64,000 nucleotides of DNA from Solanum dulcamara. Lineage: Eukaryota; Streptophyta; Magnoliopsida; Solanales; Solanaceae. A model generated the notes under the pieces. The model had not been told where the DNA came from, made no database searches, and worked only from the letters and a program-made list of their open reading frames with translations. The stretch lies in contig NC_077242.1 in assembly GCF_947179165.1 (NCBI RefSeq), positions 41,967,097-42,031,096 on the forward strand, given 5' to 3'. The position numbers and the translations under genes were made by a program. This document shows, piece after piece, positions 10,201 through 20,539 of this stretch (position 1 is its first letter; every line of letters starts with the position of its first letter).

Positions 10201-12311
10201 CTTATTCTTTATCCAAAAATTTCAGCAAAGTCAAGAAACAAAAACCCTAAACTAAGAGAGGAAAAGGTGACGGCCTAGGGGAGAAAAAAAGGTAAGTCCT
10301 AATTTTATTCTGTGAATTAATTATTTAAAGTATCCTACGGTGATATAGAGTGTTTTATCAAATAAAAAAATTACTTTCGGAATAAAGAAAGTGATACAAA
10401 CAGCCCGCTCAATTTCAACACATTTAGAGAAGTTCTGAGGCGCAATTTTGGCGAGTTTTGGCCAATTTTGGATAAAGTAAGGTCTTCCCTTCCAATTTGA
10501 AGTTTATGGTGTTGTTATAGGGTGTATTATACACCTTGTATTCTGATGGAAGTTTAAGAATGTCGTAGAAATGCTCAACGTTAGAAACAACCTAAATTGA
10601 AGTCATTGTAGCTAAATTAAAGTCGAATAATGGGTTATGTTTGTTGTGCTGCAGCTGCTGGTCGTGTGGTGGTGTGTTAAGGTTCTGGAAAATGTTCTAA
10701 AAGAGGTGTGTTTATGCTTGTTTCAGCCACCCGACCCTCAATTTCATATGGTATAAAGTGTTGCAAAGTGGAAACTAGAAACCATATTTTGGTATCACGG
10801 TTTCGAGCGAGTCGTTTGGAGTTTACGTTGTATAATGTTGATGTGAAGTGCACATATATATATATATATATATTATGAAGGTTATTTTTTTTGGTTGGCT
10901 GTAGTTCTTAGGAGTGTAATTGGGAATTCGGATAGGACATATTATAGGGGAGATGCTGCCCGATTTATGTTGGCTCCTTAATTAACTAAGGAACTAGTTG
11001 AGAAAGTGAGTGAGGAAATGTGTTTTGTGAATACTCGTGTGTGACCTAAGACACTGAGAAGTCGAAGATTGTTGAATCTTGTATTTCTTCCATGTTAAAT
11101 AGGTTTGGAGGACGATGACGTGAACGTGACTAAGAGAAGTCCGTAAGAGGTATGTAGAGCTATTCTTCTTTTCTTTTGGCATGTCTTAGGTTTAAGTTAT
11201 GAATGGTTTATATATGAAATGTGGGGATAATTCCACTCATGAAATTCCAAATGTAATTCATAGACTTTATTTACTTTGTAATATTGAGAATCTTGTAATA
11301 GTTGAGTTATTGCCTTTCAAGGCTTCTAGATCATGAGCAGTAGGATATGTAAAGCCTGTCTCTTCTTCCTTTTGTAATGTATAAGTATAAATGCAATGGC
11401 ATATGATATGAGGTGGAGGTAGTTCCAGTTATAAGCTTCGGGTATAACTTGTGACTTTTATTTATTACTTGATATTAGAATATTTATAGTAGTTAAACTA
11501 CTACCCTCGAGTCTCCTATCTGATGAATAATAATTGAATGCATCAGGTCCTATTCCTAAGGTTTTTACGACAACAAATGTCTCTACTTCTATAAGCTATT
11601 TAACCTTGTCTTGGTACACGTCTACGATCCCTGAGACTCCAACTAATATGATCCCTAACGGTGTTTAGAAGGTACTAAGATGAGTACTACTCTAGTCTTT
11701 ATGTGACGATTCACTTGACTATTTCATCGAGTCTCTGATGATGATGTAAATTGCATATGGTTTCTCAATACTCTACTCATGCATGCTATAACCCATCTTC
11801 CTTCGAGTCTAATAACGGGGCCAGAAATGCGGTTGTGCCTAGCTTTACTCTTCGCTTATCGAGTCCCGGACAAGTTATATATATACGTAGAAGTATATAA
11901 TGATGAAATGTCATATACGATGAAGTGAAGCATACAATAATGCCGTATGTGATATTTTACTATATGATAATGGCCTCGAGTCCCATAGCGGGTCCGGTGC
12001 GGTATGATATGTACACCACTCTTTCACCAATATCCTCACTAAAGGGCTAGATATGATTGATAGGCATACATATAAAGACATAGTGAGGTACTTTCAATGT
12101 GTGAAATGATATCGTATGCAAAGGTATAATGCCGTATATGATGATATGGTAACACCGAGTCTCGTAGCAGGCCGAAAGTTATATGTGAGGATGATATGCA
12201 TACCCTTTTTTTATAAGGTGTAGGTATAGTGTATTGTTAACTATCATACTGGTTTCCTGCATCCCTATTTCAGTTGTGGTTTTAGTTATGATATGTTATA
12301 CTTTATATACT

Positions 12312-12350
12312 CAGTACATATGTCGTACTGAACCCCCATTCCCTTGGGGG
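12312..12350 (+). other. Conserved two-hairpin block in element A 5' LTR
   Basis: CAGTAC-atatgtc-GTACTG is followed at once by CCCCC-attccctt-GGGGG. The 3' LTR copy (19,352-19,390) has decayed arms. Confidence 0.6.
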
Positions 12351-12833
12351 CTGCGTTTCAGCCGTAGGTATAGGTGTTCCTTTTGGAGATCCGCTATCTT
12401 AGGGCTTCCACTCATCCATGTTGGGAGCGCTCCACTATTCTGGAGCCTAACTTTTGATACTGGTCATGTAATATGCATATATTTATTTGTCTAGGTGTAC
12501 GGCGGGGGCCTGTCCTACCATATGTTGCTGTTACTACTCTCAAAGGTCTGTAGATATATGTGTGTGGGTTGTTTTTGAGTTTGTTTTAGTTTTGCCTATA
12601 CAACATGTTGTAAATGTTTTTATGTTAAAGTAGCCTTGTCGGATTGCGTGCCCTTTCATGATATGATACGAATGAAAGAGGCCATACATACACGAAAAAG
12701 ATTTAATTCATTAGGATTTTTGTGAGTAGTATTACTTTATTATTATTTCAATTTGACTATAGCTAATAGGTAGGCATTCGAGGGTCCAGGTCATACCCCA
12801 GTCATGTCCTACGGGATTGGGTAATGACAAAAG

Positions 12834-12845
12834 TGGTATCAAAGT
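12834..12845 (+). other. Primer-binding site of element A
   Basis: TGGTATCAAAGT differs from the initiator-tRNA-Met complement TGGTATCAGAGC at two positions and lies 4 bp after the LTR end. Confidence 0.88.
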
Positions 12846-13520
12846 AGTTCGTCCTTCGAGTGTCTATAGATCGTGTCTAGTAGAGTCTTATTTATCAATG
12901 TGTTATGCACCAGATCTATAAATAGAAGGCTACAGGACATCTAGGATGTTACTTTTCTTTCATATCTAAGATCGTGTGATAGAGCCAAGTCATACGAAAT
13001 AAAATTCCTCATACTAACATAAGGTTTCAACAGATGGACGACATCGATAGAAGAAGTGACCGGCGATTTAGGAGTTACAGATCATGCAGGTAAGTAAAGC
13101 CACGAAAAATATATGTCAGGTAAGATGTTGAAATACAAATGACATACAAAGTGAAAGGAAACGTAGACAGGAAAGTTTAACAGGTGCAGTTTGAGTGGAC
13201 ATACGAGGTAAGTCCATTATTTTATACTGTCATTGATATTGGAAGCCTTGTGTGGCTGCGATATAAATATATGTGTTGGCCTTGTGAGGCATTGTTGGAA
13301 TTTTCTACATGCAGGTATTGAGATAGTAAGAAATACAGAGGAAACTCTACCTAAATTTTCCTAGAAAGAAAAGGAGAATAAGATACAGGGTTGTAGTATG
13401 CCTTGTCCATAATAAAAATGAGATTTGACTAAACTATGAGTATGGCTGGCCTCGAGAAATAAGCTAATTGCGGAATTAATGGTAATAGTAGTTAGGATGA
13501 TCGCTCACTAACATACCATT

Positions 13521-14289
13521 ATGTGTGTAGTGATGTTTCCAAGGAAAGCAATAACTGCCCAGAAGGGCGAGTCAGTAGCGGAAGAAACTAGTCAGACCCT
13601 AAAGGTAACTAGAACTCGTGCCCAGTCTATGCCGGGGGTTTTGTTCCAGTCGGTAAGCTCTACTATGCCACCACCTCCAAAGGAGCCTAGGGCAGCAGCA
13701 GTCGCAGATCCTGAGGCCCCAGTACTTGGGCCTTCATCCCTACAGTCAGGGCGAGAGGATAGGGGATGAGAGATGCAGTTTTATTACTAACCAAATTAGC
13801 AGCAGGGCAGGCTGAAGGCATAGGCTAGGGAGAAAGAGTCAACACAGAGGGTGATGTCCTGATAGAGATTATGACAGAGTCCAACATAAGAAAACTAGGT
13901 CGGCCAGGGATTTGGGGGAGTTTTGAGGTGGAAAGCCTCAGCAGTATAGTGAATACCTTTCCCAACCAGCCTAGAGTGCACCCCTTCATTTCCCAGGTTG
14001 GAGATTCGATAGCATGGGAGGTCTAGAAGTCGATCAAAACTCTAAGGTGCCAGGTCCACAGATGGGCAAGGGTTCTCATCAGTCAAGGCCACCTTTGCCT
14101 AAGTATCCTCATTGTGATAGAGCTCATTTTAGGAAATGTCATTTGGGGATGGGTGCTTGTTTTATGTGTGGCCGTCAAGGCCATCTTATGAGAACATGTC
14201 AATTTAGAGGTAGGCTAAGTGGTGCAGCTCTGCCTATAGGGACAACTATGGGTTTTTCTTCTTTAGTGGCTATGAGCCCTATGGGGTAG
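13521..14289 (+). pseudogene. gag remnant of element A with CCHC zinc knuckle
   Basis: Two open segments (13,521-13,769 and 14,014-14,289) are the gag of a chromovirus, with a shifted and broken middle. The first has the basic, proline-rich N-terminal style of this family (RTRAQ, then PPPPKEP). The second ends in a nucleic-acid-binding knuckle: CFMCGRQGHLMRTC at 14,158-14,199 fits C-x2-C-x4-H-x4-C exactly. A preceding degenerate knuckle (HCDRAHFRKC) matches the usual CxxC...C segment of Tekay-type gag with its first Cys lost. The capsid core between the two segments is not readable. The product would be non-functional. Confidence 0.85.
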
Positions 14290-14406
14290 GGTACTTATAC
14301 ATCAGCAGGACATGGTCGGGGCCATGGTGGACCTTCTATTTCTAGTGGTCCTTCGAGTTGCATTTATGCTTTAGCTAGTGGATAGGACCAATAGAAGCCA
14401 CCAAAT

Positions 14407-14595
14407 GTGGCTACAGGTATGTTACAAATCTTCTTCCAGGATATATGTGTTGATAGACCTAGGATCCACTTTATCATATATGTATCCCCTTTTGTTGCTA
14501 GTTGGGTCAGAAGGAAACCCGAATTAACGGACCTATTTGAGATAGCCACACCAATAGAAGACTTTATTGGGGAAAAGTACGGCGAGGGTAGATAG
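14407..14595 (+). pseudogene. Aspartic protease remnant of element A
   Basis: The frame MLQIFFQDICVDRPRIHF followed by IYVSPFVAS matches the start of the retroviral-type protease that follows gag in this family. The usual active-site D-[SP]-G-[AS] triad is damaged; the frame reads DRPRIHF there. The segment stops after about 60 residues, and the sequence then turns into a non-coding block shared with B and E instead of RT. Confidence 0.6.
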
Positions 14596-14769
14596 TTGGC
14601 ATACCTTGGCTAACTTACGGGAGAAATTATAAAGAAGTTCTAGGGAGGAACCCAAGATAATATTATAACCTAGTTTGAAACATGCGTCATCAGAAAGTGC
14701 TCCAAAATGGGGAATTTTAAATGATGATAAGCACCTTCTAATTATGTTAAAATTTCATACATAGGTAAC

Positions 14770-15060
14770 CTAAGGTATATATATGGTGTAGTATACTAAA
14801 CGTGTTGGAAAAGAATCATACGCATTTGAAAATTTGAAATAAGGGCATAAGGTAGAACACAAACAGATAGTGGCATGGGTACACCATAAAGGGGGGAGTG
14901 GCTCCAAGTGAGATCCCATACTATCATGAGTTAACAAGATATAAAAGCCAGTAATGAACGGATAGAAGCCATGATATCGGAGACAGTGTTGAGAATTATT
15001 AGCAAGGAACTTGAATAGTATGACATCAAAGGATGTGGTCAGTATTAAGGACAAAACCAT
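14770..15060 (+). repeat. Non-coding block shared by elements A, B and E
   Basis: This stretch aligns with 33,770-34,040 in E and, reversed, with about 2500-2760 in B. It lies where RT would be expected. It contains the internal polypurine-like tract AAAGGGGGGAGTGG at 14,888-14,901. The antisense strand is open for 96 codons here and for 115 codons in E with similar residues, but the B copy is shifted and stopped, so a protein is unlikely. Confidence 0.6.
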
Positions 15061-15389
15061 AGTGGAGCCCCGACCTCGACTAAAGGAGGTAAGACACTAG
15101 TAGAGCGATGGTAAGGCAGTTTTGGACTGCTCTAAGCACCGACACATATTTGTATAAAAAGTAGGATATGAGGTGTGATAAAGGAACTAGAGAAAGGATC
15201 TGAGTAAAACCGTAGGATAGCATGTCTAAAGTGTTACAAGCTGGATTAAGAGGGATTGCACAAAATCTTAAATAAAATTGAGCATCAGAGGCTTGATAGC
15301 CTAATATGGGGAATGGGAATTCCTACTGGGAAATGGGAGGCAAATAATATAGGTTACAGTACAGGCTGACCTTGCATTCTATGGAAGTA

Positions 15390-15730
15390 TATGTTCATAT
15401 GGGCTATTGTGGATAGGCTAACAGGAATCAGCCCACTTCCTTCTAGTTAGGACCATATATTCAGCCAAGGACTATACGAGACTATATAATAAGGGAATAG
15501 TAAAACTTCGCGGGATCCCCATAGCTATGATCTCAGACAGAGAAGCCTAATCTACAGCTAACTCCTAGGGATCATTCCAAAAAAGGATTTGGGAACTTAG
15601 GTGAATCTTATCACAACCTTTCACCCTCATACTAATGGACAGGACGAGCGCACTATGCAAATGCTAGAAACTATGTTGCGGGCCTATATTATTTACTTCA
15701 GAGGTAGCTAGAGTGATCTCTTATCACTTA
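15390..15730 (+). pseudogene. Integrase core remnant of element A
   Basis: Frame-shifted pieces can be read in order: AIVDRLTGISPLPSS, a segment corresponding to the SIISDRG region, then VNLITTFHPHTNGQDERTMQ and MLRAYII. These match the chromovirus integrase core, including the conserved HPxTxGQxER stretch before the last catalytic region. Several stops are present (for example before DHIFSQ). There is no RT or RNase H upstream, which points to an internal deletion. Confidence 0.75.
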
Positions 15731-16042
15731 TTGAAGTTCATCTAATAACATCCATATGGTACAATAGAAAGCTTCATGTAGAAGAAGGTGATAAACCCAT
15801 TTAGGATAAACTATTAACAAATAAAGGTCAACAAAAGTCATACGCAGATAGTCGATGTCGACCTTTTTAGTTTGGAGTTGGGGGTTGAATATGCGTGAAA
15901 GCATCACCAACGAAAGGTGTAATAGGACTCAACAAGAAAGAGAAATGTTTCCCTTATCAGACCATTCGTAGGATAGGCAAAGTTGTCTAGAAGTTGGACC
16001 TACCCTCTAGTTTGAAGGAATACATTCATTTTCCACAGATCA

Positions 16043-16267
16043 ATGCTCCGCAATTATATAAGCGACCCTCCCAGACTAGTCTTTGTGGATAAGGTCCATA
16101 TAACAAAGAGGTTATCCTACGAGGAGCGACCTATCTCCATCATAGGTCGGCAAATTAGAAGGTTGGAAACTAGGGGTGTGGCTCTCATCAAAGTGTGTGA
16201 TAAGACAAAAATAGAGAAGAAGTATCCAGATGGGTTCCGTATGCCTACAGGTATTCTAAACTCCTAA
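16043..16267 (+). pseudogene. Integrase tail and chromodomain of element A
   Basis: The frame MLRNYISDPPRLVFVDKVHI, then SYEERPISIIGRQIRRLETR, matches the C-terminal end of Del/Tekay integrase followed by the chromodomain. The expected core W-R-N...TWEAE is altered to CDKTKIEKKYPDGF, a deletion relative to D and G. It ends just before the polypurine tract, as in intact family members. Confidence 0.75.
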
Positions 16268-16377
16268 ATCAATGGTGTTGACGAGTAGGAGGCTTATGGA
16301 TGAACACTGGTATAGAGAATTCCCAAAGTCCTGGTAAGACCTCATAATATTAATTAACATTCGAGGAAGAATATTCT

Positions 16378-16391
16378 AAAGGGGGGAAGGA
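16378..16391 (+). other. Polypurine tract of element A
   Basis: AAAGGGGGGAAGGA lies immediately before TGTTACACC of the 3' LTR, after the family motif CATTCGAGGA. Confidence 0.92.
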
Positions 16392-19300
16392 TGTTACACC
16401 CCATACTCTTGAGCTCAGAATGTCTCTTAGGCTTCTTAAAAGTTAACATGTGAGCTGGATAATCTACAGCGCTAGGGAGAAGGTGATACCCCATAGTAGG
16501 TATTACACCCTACACTCTTGAGCTCAGAATGTCTCTTAAGCTTCTTAGGAATTATCATGTGAGCCGGATAAACTATGACACTATCAAAGAACTCTACGGA
16601 AGGGAGAATGTGATACCCCATAGTAGGGAAGGTCGGAAAGAGGGGCAAGAGAAGTGGGAAGGAGTTGGAGGCCAAGTAGTGAGTCGTAATACTCGACTTA
16701 CCTACATAATCTATTAATTTAGAATTCTTACATACTTAAAGAGACTTGAGTACATACCAAGCTTACGTAGCACGGAGTACATAGGTTCTTAAAATAAGAC
16801 AAGCTTACGAACCCATGAGGAGGAGGAGAGTATGACACGTGGCAGCAAGAAAGGAGTGACACATGGTAGAATAAGGAAGTGATATGTGGAAGTAGGTGAC
16901 TCACCTACTTGGGGTCAAGTAGGTGACCCACCTGCTTGGCGGGGTGGAACCCCACTGCTATGTGGCAGCCCCTAAGTGGTTCCATAGATACGGTGGCCCA
17001 ATAATGGCTGGACACGTGTTACCCTAAGGGGATGACATATTTCACCTCCAAGGAAGCCCATATATACATTTTAAATTACTATTAGTCTTATACTTTATCC
17101 AAAAACTTCACCAAAGGCAAGAAACAAAAACCCTAAACTAAGAGAGAAAAAGGTGACGGCCTAGGGGACAAAAAGAAGTAAGTCCCGATTTTGTTCTATG
17201 AATTAATTATTTAATGTATCCTATGGTGATATAGAGTTGTTTGATGACATAAAATTCCACTCTGGGTCAGCAAGAAAGCGATACAAACAGCCCGCTCAAT
17301 TTCAGCATGTTTAGAGAAGTTTTGAGGCGCAATTTTGGCATGTTTTGGCCAATTTCCGGTAAGGTAAGGTCTTCCCTCCCAATTTGAAGTTTATGGTGTT
17401 GTTATATGGTGTATTAAACACCTTTTATGATGCTGGAAGATTAATAATATCGTAGAAATTCTCAACGTTAGAAACAACCTAAATTGAAGTCATTGTAGCT
17501 AAATTAAAGTCGAATAGTGGGTTAAGTTTTTTGGTGCTGCAGCTTTTGGTCATGTAGTGGTGTGTTAAGGTGATGGAAAATGTTCTAAAGTAGGTGTGGG
17601 TTCTTCTGGTTTCAGACACCCGACCCTCCATTTTATATGGTTAAAAGTGTTGCAAAATGGAAACTAGAAACCCTATTTTGGTATCACGATTTCGAGCTAG
17701 TCATTTGGAGTTTATGTTTCATAATGTTGATTTGTAGTGAATATATATATTCTGCAGGTTATTTTTGTTGTTTGTTTGTAGTTATTAAGAATGTAATTGG
17801 GAATTCGGATAGGGCATATTATAGGGGAGATGCTGCCCAATTTCCGATTACTCCTTAACTAACTAAGGAACTAGTTGAGAAGGCGAGTGAGGAAATGAGT
17901 TTTGTGAATAATCGTGTGTGACCTAAGATGCTGAAAATTCTAAGGTTGTCGATACTTGTGTTTCTTCCTTATTAAATAGGTTTGGAGGACAACGACGTGA
18001 ACGTGACTAAGACAACTCCGTAAGAGGTATCTAGAGCTATTCTTCTTTTCTTTTGGCATGTCTTAGGTTTAAGTTATGGATGGTTTGTATATGAAATGTA
18101 GGGATAATTCCACTCATGCAATTCCAAGTGTAATTCATAGACTTTACTCACTTTGTAATGTTGAGACTCCTGTAATAGTTGAGTTATTGCCTTTCAAGGC
18201 TTCTAGATAATGAGTAGTAGGATATGTAAAGCTTGTCTCTTCTTCCTTTTGGAATGTATTAAGTATAAATCCAATGGCATATGATATTAGGTAGAAGTAG
18301 TTCCAGTTATAAGCTCCGGGTATAACTTGTGACTTCAATTCATTACTTGATATTAGAATGTTTACAGTAGTTGAACTACTACCCTCGAGTGTCCTATATG
18401 ATGAATAATAATTAAATACATCAGCTCCTGTTCCTAAGGTTTCTGCGATGACAAATGTCTCTACTTCCATAAGCTGTTTAACCTTGTCTCGATACAGGTC
18501 TACGATCCCATAGACTCTAGCTAATATGATCCCGAATGGTGTTTAAAAAGTACTTAAGGCGAGTACTATTATGGTCTTCAAGTGATGATTCACTTGACTA
18601 TTTCATCGAGTCTCTAATGATGATGTAAATTTCATATGGTTTCTCACTACTCTACTCGTGCACGTTGTAACCCATCATCCTCCAAGTCCCATAAGGGGGC
18701 CAGGAAAGTGGTCGTGCCTAGCTTTACTCTTTGCTCACCGAGTCCCAAGTCGGTTATATATATATGTAGAAGTATATGATGATGAAATTTCATATACGAT
18801 AAAGTGAAGCATATGATGATTCCGTATATGATTATGCTCGTCACCGCATCCCGGGATGGGTATGTACATGATGATATGATAGAAAATTTAGATCGGGTCG
18901 TACGTCCCTCGTCATTGTTTGAAACTATATATCGAGCCATATGTTCTTTAGCATTATTTTAAAGTATGGATCGGGCCAAACGTTCCTTGGTATATTTTAC
19001 TATATGATAATGGCCCCGAGTCCCATAGTGGGTCGGGTGTGGTATGACATGTACACTACTCTTTCATCGAGACCCTCACTAAAGGGCCGGATATGATAGA
19101 TAGGCATACATATAAAGACATAGTGAGGTACTTGTAATGTGTGAATTAATACCATATGCAAAGATATGATGCCGTATACGATGATATGGTAACATCGAGT
19201 CCTACAGCTAGACGGGAGTGATATGTGAGGATAATATGCATACCCTATTTTCATAAGGTGCAGGTATAGTGTATTGTTAACTGTAATACTTATTTCCTGC

Positions 19301-19872
19301 ATCCCCATTTCAGTTGTGGTTTCAGTTATGATATGTTAGGCTTTATATACTTAGTACATATGTCCTACTGACCCCCTGCTCCCCGGGAGGCTGCGTTTCA
19401 TGCCTGCAGGTACAGGTGTTCATTTTGGAGATCCGCCATCTTAAATATTCCACTCAGCCATATTGGGAGTGCTCCACTATTCTAGAGCCTAAATTTTGAT
19501 ACTGGTCATGTAATATGCATATATTTATTTATCCAGGGGTACGGCGGGGGCCCTGTGCCGCCATATATTATTGTTACTACTCTCAAAGATCTGTAGACAT
19601 ATGTATGTGGTTTATTTATGAGTTTGTTTTGGTTGTGACTATACGGCATATTGTAAATGTTTTTATGTTACAGCAGCCTTGTCGGCTTGCATGCCCTTTC
19701 ATGATATGGTACAAATGAAAGGGTCCATACGTACACAAAAAAGTTTTAATTTATTAGAATTTTTGTGAGTAGTATCACTTTGTTATTAGTTCGATATGAA
19801 TACAACTGATAGGTAGATATACGGGGGTCCAGGTCGGACACCAGTCGCGGCCTATGGGGTTGGGTCGTGACA
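16392..19872 (+). mobile_element. Element A 3' LTR
   Basis: This full-length LTR runs from TGTTACACC to GTCGTGACA. It keeps the region around 18,820-18,990 (GATCGGGTCGTACG, GATCGGGCCAAACG) that is deleted from the 5' LTR. Several minus-strand frames (18,144-18,470; 18,647-18,940; 19,000-19,308) fall in LTR sequence and look like no protein. Confidence 0.92.
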
Positions 19873-19877
19873 CCCGT
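19873..19877. repeat. Right target-site duplication of element A (CCCGT)
   Basis: It is identical to 9487-9491. The sequence beyond continues the interrupted LTR of C (AGCTAGTCTCTC), as in the intact copy near 26,130. Confidence 0.92.
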
Positions 19878-20525
19878 AGCTAGTCTCTCTTTCTCTCTAG
19901 CTTTGTCTAGTTCCTTTTTGGCTAAGCATAGATGCTGGAAATGAAGAATGAGTCATTAAAACATACATATATACACCTCCTTAGGAGGTGACATGTGTCA
20001 TCCCTTAAGCTTGACATGTGTCCAGCCCCCATTAAGCCACTGAATCTATGCATAGCCTCCAAGACTGCCATGTGGCAAGGTGGGGCACACCCTTAGCAGG
20101 TGGGTCACCTACTTAACCCTAAGTAGCTGCATCACATGCTGCCATATGTCACTCCCTTAGTCCGCTACATGTCATCTCCTTTGGTCACCACGAGTCATCC
20201 TCTTTTCCATAGGTTCATAATCTCGTCTTACTTTAAGAACCTGTGTAATCCTTGCTATGTAAGCTTGACATGTATTCAAGTAGCTTAAGTATGTAAGACA
20301 TCCAAGTCGGTAGCTTACGCAAGTAAGTTGAGTCCTACGACTCATTACATTGCCTCCAACTCCTTTCAAATTCTTATAACCCTATTTTCAACCTTCCTTA
20401 TTATGCATCATCACATTCTCCCTTTCTTAGAGGTATTTGATTAGTGTATAAAGAGTAGGGGTCACATGGACACTTTCTAGAAGGTTAGGAACATGTTTCA
20501 AGGCACAAAAGTGCGGGGTACAACA
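19878..20525 (-). mobile_element. Element C 3' LTR, right fragment
   Basis: It continues 7525-9491 after the insertion of A. It contains the C version of the G-box region (GACATGTGTC near 19,989, GCCATGTGGC near 20,068) and ends in GGGGTACAACA, a reversed LTR start. Confidence 0.9.
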
Positions 20526-20539
20526 TCCTTCCCCCCTTT
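20526..20539 (-). other. Polypurine tract of element C
   Basis: The reverse complement is AAAGGGGGGAAGGA, directly inside the LTR start. Confidence 0.9.

Larger units (their letters stand above)
9492..12829 (+). mobile_element. Element A 5' LTR
   Basis: It runs from TGTTACACC to GTAATGACA and is followed by the primer-binding site. Relative to the 3' LTR it has lost about 180 bp near 11,950 (the part corresponding to about 18,820-18,990). It includes the duplicated start, G-box palindromes, a TATA-like stretch at 10,175-10,180, the leader CCCTAAACTAAGAGAG, repeated AGGTAAGT/AGGTATGT motifs and the two-hairpin block at 12,312-12,350. Confidence 0.92.
9492..19872 (+). mobile_element. Element A, complete Ty3/gypsy insertion (10.4 kb)
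   Basis: The element starts TGTTACACC, ends GTCGTGACA and is flanked by a perfect CCCGT duplication. It has LTRs of 3338 bp (9492-12829) and 3481 bp (16392-19872), a primer-binding site, a polypurine tract and a 3.56-kb internal region. The internal region retains gag, protease, integrase and chromodomain traces but no RT or RNase H, so it could move only with proteins supplied by another element. By eye the LTRs are about 87-90% identical, so the insertion is not recent. It interrupts the 3' LTR of C. Confidence 0.95.

Noticed and set aside
10853..10873. Short AT run
   Set aside because: About 21 bp in an AT-rich LTR; too short and common to be notable.
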